Below, in pieces: positions 56,742 through 64,000 of a stretch of 64,000 bases of DNA. Origin of the DNA: SMYC01 sp963578475 (GTDB lineage Bacteria; Acidobacteriota; Vicinamibacteria; Marinacidobacterales; SMYC01); NCBI GenBank assembly GCA_963578475.1, contig CAUZCL010000004.1, forward strand, positions 87,022 to 151,021, given 5' to 3'. A program made the position numbers and the translations under genes. The notes beneath the pieces were generated by a model. That model was not told where the DNA came from. It made no database searches and saw nothing but the letters and a program-made list of their open reading frames with translations. How positions within the stretch are numbered: the stretch's first letter is position 1; each line of letters starts with the position of its first letter.

Positions 56742-59269
56742 TCAGTTGTCCTTGACGACGCGAACGTTGTCGCTCGCGAGAACGCTCGGCGCTAGTAGCG
56801 GCACGAAGAGATAGCTCATGCGTGCCTCCTGCGTTCCGGATGATGCGCTCGCGCGGCGCCGCGCGGGAAGATAAGAGGCGACTACGGCGACGGCGATGAG
56901 GAGAAGCGCGCAGCTTACGAGCGTCCAAGGATCGGTTTCCGAAACTTCGAAGAGCCGGCTTTCGAGTAAGCGCCCGAAAGCCACGGAGGTGACGAGCCCG
57001 ACAACAATCCCCACCCCGGCGAGCACGAGTCCCTGCCCAACGATGCGGCGGCTAATCTGCGCCCCACTCGCCCCGAGCGCCATTTGGATACCGATCTCCC
57101 GCGAGCGCTGCACGACGAGATGCGCGAGCAAGCCGTACACGCCGCCCGCGGCGAGCAAGAGAGCTACACCGCCGAAAAGACCGAGGAGCGAGGACGCGAA
57201 GCACGGCAAAGCCAGCTGCTCGTCGAGCACGTCCGCCATCGCCCGCACAGCATAGACCGGAATAGCGGAATCCATCGCGCGGATTTCGGCGCGTAGGCTC
57301 TTGAGACTCGCCGTCGTGTCGGCTGCTTCGACAACGATGCCGATGTTGCGCGTCGGCTCTTGCGCTAGAGGCGAGTACACGTCGGGGTCGTCCGGGTTTT
57401 CAACCGTATCCGCGACGAGATCGCGGTAGCGGATGTTCTCGACGACCCCGACGACGCTGCGCCACGGCCCATCGGATCCGCTGAAGGAGATGCGCTTTCC
57501 GAGCGGGTTCTCACCCGGCCAGGAGCGCTCCGCCGTCTTCCGGCTCACGACGACGACGCGCGGCGCCTCTCGGTTGTCGAACCACGAGAAATCTCGCCCC
57601 GACGAGAGGTCGATATCGAGCGTCGAGAAAAAGCCCGGGCTGACGGAGTGGTGATAGACGCGCACGGTGTCGTCCGGCCGGTCGCTCAGCCACAGTCCTC
57701 GATACGCGCACTACGAGCGCTGTAACCATCGACGAGAGGTACGTCCGTGCTCATCGCGACGGACCGAACCCCCGGAAGGGCGCCGACTTTCTCTTCGAGC
57801 TGGCGGCTGAAGCCGAGAGCCGCATCGCTGTCGTAGCGTCGTGCTGGAAGCTGCACATGCAGCGTGTAGATGCCATCGCTCCTGAAGCCGGGGTCGATAT
57901 CGAGCTGTTTCGAGAGGCTATGGAGCATCAACCCCGAGGCCACGGTCAAGAGCATGGCGAGGGCAACTTGCACGGAGACGAGAAGTCCACGCCCAGGGGA
58001 AAGCCACCGGTTGCCGCCAGCAGCGCCCCCTCGCATTCCTTTCAACGTGCTACCTGGCTGCGAGCGCGCCGCGGCGATCGCGGACGCGCTGCCGAAAACA
58101 AACGCGGTCACGATACACAAGAGAACAGCGAAGCCGAGCGTTCGGGCATCGATCGAAAGCTCGATATAGGCTGGGAGCTGCTCGAAGACACTCAAGCGGA
58201 GTAGCACATCCGCAAACCAAAGGGCGAGCATGACCCCACAGGCGCCACCGAGAAACGCAAGCACGAGGCTTTCTGTAAGAAGCTGGCGCACGACGCGCCC
58301 GCAAGTGGCGCCAATCGCGATGCGCAGAGCGATCTCCCGCTCACGCGCGACACCACGTGCGAGCAAGAGGTTCGCAAGGTTCCCGCAAGCGATGAGCATC
58401 ACGAAGCCGACAGCAATCATGATAATCGTCGCGGTCTGTTGCACGTCACCAAAGAGCTGCTCTTCGAGCGGGAGCGCGAGAACACCGCGTCGCTCCATGA
58501 CTCGCGGATAGTCCGCACGCAGCCGCTCGTTCTCGCGCACCATCCAGGCGTCGAGCGCTTCAGCAGAGACATCCGGCTTCAAGCGGCCAACGGCTGAAAG
58601 CCAACGTGCGCCCCGTTGATCGAAACGTCCGCGCTTGATTCGCGCCACGAGCTGCGGCGTTGTCTCGAGCGGAAACCACAGATCGGTATCGCCCGTAAGG
58701 CCTTGCCCGGACGCCAGCCCAACGACCGTCGACGCGACTTCGTTGATGAGAATGTCTTGGCCGAGGATCGCAGGCTCGGCGCCGAAGCGCCGCTTCCAAA
58801 GATTCTCGGATAACACAACGTTTGGATGATTCACATCACCGCGATCGTCTTCATCAGTAAAAAAGCGCCCGCGAAGCGTCGTTGCGCCAAGCATCGAGAA
58901 GTAGCTCGAGCTCACTCCTTCGCCCATAATGTGCTCGGGCTCCGTGCTCCCCCCGAGATTGAGCGGGATCTGAAACGAGCCGGCAACGGACGCGAACACC
59001 TCGTGCGCGCCGCGCATATCTTCGAGCACGGGGAAGGACAGCGAGCGCAGCTCGACCTCGTCGCGCTCCTCCGCCGTCTCCCAAATCTGGACGAGACGCT
59101 CGGACTCGGGGAATGGAAGGGGGTGCAGCATCACGGCTTGAACGAAGCTGTAAATCGCCGTGTGCGCCCCGAAACCCACCGCGAGGGTCAAAACGGCAAC
59201 CAACGTAAAGCCGGGCTTCTGTAGCAAGCTCCTGAGCCCGACGCGCGCATCTCGAAGCCAATCGGTCAT
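56742..59269 (-). pseudogene. ADOP-type ABC transporter permease with one frameshift
   Basis: The first part (59269-57686, 527 residues) has DARVGLRSLLQKPGFTLVAVLTLAVGFGAHTAIYSFV, the MacB-like periplasmic core and FtsX domain 1 (ACGNLANLLLARGVAREREIALRIAIGA). The second (57665-56742, 307 residues) completes the second core and FtsX domain 2 (VVQRSREIGIQMALGASGAQ). Frames join if GAGGACTG near 57700 were GAGGGACTG, i.e. loss of one G. An intact protein would have about 845 residues. No ATPase gene is adjacent, usual for this family. Confidence 0.82.
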
Positions 59270-59405
59270 GGATCCAGAGCCTTACAAGAGTGTGCCAAAA
59301 CCAATCATTCAAAATATTGACTTTCGTGCTTTGTCCGCGGGCTTCGTGACCGTAGATGGAACGGCCTTGTACGTCACCGAACACCGCGATTAGAATCGGA
59401 ACAAC

Positions 59406-60560
59406 GTGAGAAGCCCAATTGCAGCACGTAGCCCCGAGATCCCCTCCTCCGCCACCGTTCGCATCGCCGACGTCGTCTCCGACATGAGGCGGCGCAGGAT
59501 CGACGTCGTCGACTTCTCCGCGGGTCGCGCGGCCGAGCACACGCCCGCTTATGTCATCGAAGCTGCGGCGCAAGCCATGCAACGAGGCGACACCCACCAG
59601 ACGCCGGCGCAAGGCAAGCCCGAGTTCCGCGAAGCGTGCGCCCGAAAGCTCGCGCGCGACAACGGTATCGAAGCCGATCCGGAACGCGAGCTCATCGCAA
59701 CGCTCGGATGCAAGCAAGGGCTCTTCCTCGGACTCCAGGCCACGCTCGATCTCGGTGACGAAGTGCTCGTCGAGGACCCGGGCTTCGTGAGCTACCAACC
59801 GGAGATACAATATTGCGGCGGGCGCGCCATCGCCGTCCCGCTTCCGTGGACCGCCGAAGCCCTCGCGGAGAAGCTGACCTCAAAGACTCGTGGGCTCGTT
59901 CTGTGCTCTCCCCAGAACCCGACCGGTACCGTGCACCGTCGGGAGGACTTGGAGATTATCGCCGGTTTCGCGAAGGAGCACGACCTCCTCGTTTACTCGG
60001 ACGAGACCTACGAGCGGCTCACCTGGGACGGCCACGAGCACATCTCCATCGCGTCGCTTCCCGCCATGCGCGAGCGGACGATAGCGCTCATGGGCCTCAC
60101 CAAGAGCTTCTCGATGGGCGGCTGGCGCGTCGGCTTCGCACTGGCGCCCGCGCCCAGTCTCGAGGTCATGATTACCGTGCAGCAGCATGTCGTGACGTGT
60201 GCCGGATCCTTCGCGCAAACGGGCGCGGTCGCTGCCTATGCCGAGCCGCCACGCGAAGAAGTGCGCGCCCTGTGGGAGGATTGGGAAAAACGCTGCCGAC
60301 GCGTTGCCGAAGCACTCGACGCTATCCCCGACGTCCACTGCTCCATGCCGGAAGGCGCCTTCTACGCTTGGGCCGACATACGAGCACTCGGCGAGCCGAG
60401 CGCGACGCTCGCGGACCGCTGGCTCGATGAGCTTCATGTCGCCGTCGTTCCGGGCTCCGCCTTCGGGCCCCAGGGAGAGGGATATGTGCGTATCACTTGC
60501 GTGCGTTCTTGGGAAGAGTTGGAGACAGGACTTTCTCGCTTGAGGAGTGCTTTGTGCTGA
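59406..60560 (+). CDS. Class I/II PLP-dependent aminotransferase
   Basis: The 384-residue fold type I enzyme starts at GTG. PAQGKPEFREACARKL, LCSPQNPTGTVHRREDL (Asn for PLP ring), VYSDETYERL and the Schiff-base lysine in GLTKSFSMGGWRVGF are all present, with the C-terminal arginine region YVRITCV. The acceptor and donor cannot be specified; aspartate or aromatic substrates are possible. It overlaps the next gene by 7 bp. Confidence 0.92.
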   Translation: MRSPIAARSPEIPSSATVRIADVVSDMRRRRIDVVDFSAGRAAEHTPAYVIEAAAQAMQRGDTHQTPAQGKPEFREACARKLARDNGIEADPERELIATLGCKQGLFLGLQATLDLGDEVLVEDPGFVSYQPEIQYCGGRAIAVPLPWTAEALAEKLTSKTRGLVLCSPQNPTGTVHRREDLEIIAGFAKEHDLLVYSDETYERLTWDGHEHISIASLPAMRERTIALMGLTKSFSMGGWRVGFALAPAPSLEVMITVQQHVVTCAGSFAQTGAVAAYAEPPREEVRALWEDWEKRCRRVAEALDAIPDVHCSMPEGAFYAWADIRALGEPSATLADRWLDELHVAVVPGSAFGPQGEGYVRITCVRSWEELETGLSRLRSALC

Positions 60561-62067
60561 TTTACATCTTACTCACCGTTCTTGCCTCGGCCGAGCCGGG
60601 CACCCGTGCGGACCGCGCCGCGCTCTTCGACAACTTGCTCGAGAAAACGATGGCGCGGGAGTCGTTCTCCGCGATCAAGAATGAAAGGCTCGGGCTTGAT
60701 GTCGAGAAGAACATGCGCCGGTGGCGCGATGAGCTCCTCGACGCTGAGACCGACCAGGAGATCTTTCACGCTCTCGTCAAACTAAGCAACGCCCGCAAAG
60801 ATCGCCACCTCAGCGTGGGCGTCGTACCGGAGGCCTCGTCGTGGACACGACGCTCACCCACGCGCCCATCCGGTTCATGCCCGACTTCACCGACCTCGAC
60901 AACGTCACGTTCTTCGTGAGCGACATCGAAGGCGACCAAGCCGAGCTTTCTGACCGCGTCATCGCCGTGAACGGGAGCTCGAGCTTCGCCCCCGATCTCG
61001 AGCCTTACATCCGCTATTCGACTCTCAACAAGCTCTGGTGGGAGCTCGCGAAAATGCTTCCGCAAAAGAGCGAAACGCTCCTGCCGGCGCATTTCTATCG
61101 CGACACGCTCGAGCTCAAGCTCGAGCGCGCGAACGGAGAACGCTACAAGGTTACGCTTCCATACCGAGATCCCGACGACCTACGGTGGCGAGGGCCCGGC
61201 GAGCCACGCTATTCGGGATTCGACCTCGCCTATTCCACAGCAACCTACGACCTCTACCAAAACTTCGACGGGAAGGAGGCGCTCGTCATCGCTTGGCACG
61301 GCTTCCGCGAGAACCTCGTCCCCGACGTTGACCGGCTCGTCGACTACGCGGTCGAGCACGACCTTCTCGACCACGCGCTCATCTTCGACGCGACCCGAAG
61401 CCGAGGCGGCTCGAAGGGCGCTTACGCGGTGCAGCGACTGTCGCCGAAGTCGTTCAGAACGTCCTTTGACAATCTTCGCTTGAGCGACGTCATCGAGCCG
61501 TTCGTGGAAGAAAAGAGAGCGCAACTCAAAGAGCAGTGACTTCTCGACGGCGGCGCAACCGAGACGACGGATGGCGGAACCTGGCTCATGGACTGGCTCG
61601 AGAACGACGTGCTTCTCGGTCTCGCCGCCGGACAAGCCTACTCGAACGACGTTCCTTTCAAGCTAGCCCACCTACCGAAATATTCCGACGGCATCGTCCA
61701 CCCGGCCAAGGTTTATTTCCGCGGACCGCTCGTGGTCTTTCTCGGTCCTCACGGCGGAAGCCACCTCGACCCGTTCGCCTCGATCGTGGCCGATAACGAG
61801 CTCGGCTACATTATTGGGATGCCCGCAGGCGGCTACAGCAATACTTGGGAGTGGGAAGAAACGCTTCTTTTACCCCTGACAGGAAAGCCAGGAAAGCCGC
61901 TCGTGAGCTACATGTGGTCCATCGGTCATACGATCCGGCCCAACGGGCAGGTTCTCGAAGGGAACCCAGCCGAAGTCGACGAATACGTCCCCGTAACCCG
62001 TAACAACTTATACACTTACTACGATGAGCTCCTAAGTCGCGCATGCCGCCATCTCGGGCTGGAGTAA
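60554..62067 (+). pseudogene. S41-like peptidase family protein with frameshift and in-frame TGA
   Basis: The first frame (60554-60830) gives a signal sequence, EKNMRRWRDELLDAETDQEIFHALVKLSNARKDRHLSVGVVP. One missing G near 60829-60834 shifts to the next frame (LVVDTTLTHAPIRFMPDFTD and on). This runs to an in-frame TGA at 61537-61539 (after RAQLKEQ). It then continues LLDGGATETTDGGTWLMDWLE to 62067 with GPHGGSHLDPFASI and MPAGGYSNTWEWEE, the serine-protease-like end. Two lesions argue for decay or sequencing error. The TGA does not fall on a cysteine position. Confidence 0.75.
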
Positions 62068-62115
62068 ACCACCATGGCGTGTCTATCATGGGGTTGCCGC
62101 CGTCTGGGAGAATTT

Positions 62116-63310
62116 ATGTTTCGACTCGTTTGTGTCGCGATCGCTATTTCCGGCCCTGCATCCGGCGCGCTCCAGGAAGGTCCGCGCGTCAAGCTCAGCG
62201 GCTACGTCGAGTATCACCAAAACGCGATGCTCGTCGTCGAAGGCCAGAGGGTGGCCGTAAACGGCAAGACCAAGTTCAAAGGCAAAAGCTCCCTCGCTCA
62301 AATACCGCTCGGCTACGAGGCCAAGGTAGAGGGCCACCGCCAAGCCGACGGAACCGTGCTCGCAAAGAAAATCGAGGTAAAGCCGAACGGCCAAGCCATG
62401 TATGAGTCGGACGTTCTCGAGGCCACGAACCAAATCGAGAAGCTGTGGGTCGACGCGGGCGAGATGTATATGGGGAACGGCCGCCGCCGTCAGACGGTCG
62501 GTGACATCAAGACTGAAGGGCCCGAGGTCGAGCGCGGGCGGAGAATCATGCTCGCGCTCCTACCACCCTACGTCTCCCCTAACGATGTACGGGTGCACGT
62601 CGTCGAGACAAAAGAGTGGAACGCCTCGGCCATGGGAAACGGGGCCGTCTGGGTCTATACGGGCCTTCTCAACGACATGGACGACGACGAGATCGCCATT
62701 ATTCTCGCGCACGAGCTGGCGCACTACACGCACGAGCACTCGCGCCGCGGGATGAAAAAGAGCATGTGGGGCCAGCTCGTGGGCCTCGCCGGAGCGATTG
62801 GCGCGGGGGCGATCAAAAGCGACGCGGCAAGCTCGCTCGCAGGGCTCGGCTTGAGCGCGTGGCAGAGCGGCTATAGCCGAGACTTGGAAGATCAGGCCGA
62901 TCGCGTTGGCCTTCGCTACGCGTATGAAGCCGGGTTCGATGTCTCGAAAGGCCCGGGACTCTGGGAGAAATTTCGTAAGAAGTATGGCGAAGCCGACACG
63001 ATGTCGACCTTTCTCTTCGGAAGCCACTCGCGCCCCACAGACCGCATCCGGAATATAAGACGCGAGCTTAGAGTGAATTACCGGGACACGCTGGATGAGC
63101 GGCGACTAGGCAAAAGCCCAAATGGTCACGAAATGGTCACGCCGAACCGGAGCGAGGCACGTGTCATCGCGATTGCGAATTGCAAGGGCGGCGTGGGTAA
63201 GACCACGACCACCGTAAGCTTGGGCGCGGCGCTCGCCGAAAGAGGCCACCGGGTCCTTCTCGTAGACTTGGACAGCCAGCAAAACCTCAGCTCAAGCCTC
63301 GGGGCCATCA
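62116..63310 (+). CDS. M48 metallopeptidase fused to ParA N-terminus
   Basis: From the ATG at 62116 (GGGAG upstream) the frame runs to 63387, 423 codons. After a signal peptide, residues 15-95 are a DUF5666-like OB region. Residues 105-330 are an M48 peptidase with HELAHYTHEH (HExxH) and EDQADRVGLRYAYEAGFDV for the third ligand. After RRELRVNYRDTLDERRLGKSPNGHE the frame passes into MVTPNRSEARVIAIANCKGGVGKTTTTVSLGAALAE, a ParA P-loop, cut off at about residue 400. An exact 11-bp tandem duplication (63120-63141) sits at the join. Confidence 0.75.
63120..63141 (+). repeat. 11-bp tandem duplication at the M48-ParA junction
   Basis: AAATGGTCACG occurs twice in succession (63120-63130, 63131-63141). 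Removing one copy changes frame by one and would stop the M48 reading frame soon after, inside the ParA segment. Confidence 0.85.
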
Positions 63311-63786
63311 TCCCGAATCCTGGACTGACCGATGTTGAATACAAAGAACCAAGAATTCTGAACGGCACTTGTCAGGATCAGCAGTGATTTTGCAACTTCC
63401 TGTCGTTGACAGAATTGCTTCCGGAACGGATTGGGGCAGCACACAGGAGTTACCAATTGTCCCAACTTTGAAAAACAATACATCTCCCGGATAAACCGCA
63501 TGCCTTTTTAATTGTTCAAACTTTCCCTCTCTCATGAATTTGAGGTTTTGATTTGAAAATCCATGGTTAGTTATATTGACAGTCCTGATGACAGGGATAC
63601 CGACTGCAACATAATCTGTATCAGTATTCACACTCGAACCAAACGGGCCATCCACCATGGCGTTTTTTTTCAGGCAACAGACCTCCCAATGCTGGATCAG
63701 AGAAATGTATTCTGAATTGAACGAAGAAAGTAAGAAGGATATCCTAAATTGCCTTGCCGACTCTGATACAGAGCGGCTCTTTGGCT
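63308..63786 (-). pseudogene. HsdS (type I restriction specificity subunit) fragment
   Basis: The frame read from upstream gives SLIQHWEVCCLKKNAMVDGPFGSS, then TDYVAVGIPVIRTVNITNHGF, RHAVYPGDVLFFKVGTIGN and LSTTGSCKITADP, typical of a target-recognition domain. It lacks a clear start and ends inside the domain at about 63320. The AT-rich composition differs from everything else in the window. Confidence 0.7.
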
Positions 63787-63962
63787 AGATACAAGGCTTA
63801 AACCTAATTTTTAACCAAGAAGGAGACGTCTACGCGCACGGCATGCGCAACATCCCGTAGTGTGCCAAAACTCGATCAACGCCGGATGCTGAGTGTTGGC
63901 AGGTCGTTGAAGCGTCCAGGAGCAATCCCGCCGGACTCGATGGGCGGCTAAAATCCGAGCCC

Positions 63963-64000
63963 ATGCAACCGTACCTGTGGCAGTTCTTCGTCATTGCCTT
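63963..64000 (+). CDS. Start of a possible integrase-type transposase (runs off window)
   Basis: The last bases read MQPYLWQFFVIA, like the N-terminal hydrophobic start of long rve-type transposases. Only 12 codons are visible, so this is weak. The remnant at 38594-38734 is the opposite end of the same kind of gene. Confidence 0.3.
   Translation, partial: MQPYLWQFFVIA

Noticed and set aside
61537..61545. In-frame TGA of the S41-like gene as selenocysteine
   Set aside because: It follows RAQLKEQ at a position not known to hold Cys, the nearest hairpin (TCTCG/CGAGA) has a large loop starting only about 7 nt after the TGA, and the gene has another frameshift.
59287..63872. Shared AGTGTGCCAAAAC near 59289 and 63860 as IS ends
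   Set aside because: Matches of 13 bases are expected by chance in 64 kb, and flanks do not match.
1..64000. tRNA, rRNA, CRISPR arrays or integrated prophage
   Set aside because: No cloverleaf, rRNA core sequence, regular spacer array or phage structural gene was recognised in any intergenic region.

Overview
The window is GC-rich, gene-dense bacterial chromosome. An Acidobacteriota member is the most likely source. This rests on two large orphan MacB/FtsX-type permeases of the acidobacterial kind, a dnaK-dnaJ-HspR heat-shock operon, a DUF4388 protein, FecR/DUF6600 and S9/S41/M19/M20/M48 exopeptidase genes, and a class II (B12-dependent) ribonucleotide reductase. The assignment is by family content only; there is no rRNA or tRNA gene to confirm it.

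Layout. 1-4.6 kb: a CapA-like phosphatase, a broken M19 dipeptidase and a decayed insertion sequence. 4.6-16.7 kb: S9 peptidase, TIGR01777 epimerase, penicillin-binding protein 1A, Lon, a CbpA-type DnaJ, D-Ala-D-Ala ligase and an APC permease. 16.7-22 kb (minus strand): SPOR protein followed by prfB with a programmed +1 frameshift, and an nfeD-slipin-DUF4388 operon. 22-27.3 kb: polytopic membrane protein, greA, an rRNA-type methyltransferase, rarA and an enoyl-CoA hydratase. 27.3-29.7 kb: a decayed CHAT-NACHT-HEAT protein, which looks like an immune or signalling STAND NTPase. 30-34.2 kb: dnaK-dnaJ-hspR-dnaC-like operon. 34.5-49 kb: FecR/DUF6600 surface protein, sppA, nrdJ with a structured leader, a PDH E1-alpha, mtaB, an FMN glutamate-synthase-like protein, Nudix, and a DUF885/DHH chimera. 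49-62 kb: NfeD/FxsA pair, nonsense-mutated cytochrome P460, lactate permease, deleted M20 peptidase, fragments and one frameshifted copy of ADOP permeases, a MerB-like gene, an outer-membrane barrel, an aminotransferase and an S41-like gene with two lesions. 62-64 kb: an M48 peptidase fused in frame to a truncated ParA, then an AT-rich HsdS fragment and the likely start of a transposase.

The strongest candidate for something new is the alkylmercury-lyase (MerB)-like gene at 54031-54693. It is interrupted by an in-frame TGA exactly where the family has its second catalytic cysteine. A 7-bp stem with a GGTC apical loop starts 12 nt after the TGA, as in a bacterial SECIS. It therefore reads as a selenocysteine-containing MerB homologue. 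By contrast, the stops and frameshifts in the M19, P460, M20, S41, ADOP and CHAT-NACHT genes look like decay or base-calling errors. Two of them are explained by loss of one G from a GGG run.

Three dispersed intergenic repeats (near 4.4, 18.6 and 36.7 kb) share a core motif, and two of these carry different hairpin inserts between the same flanking blocks.
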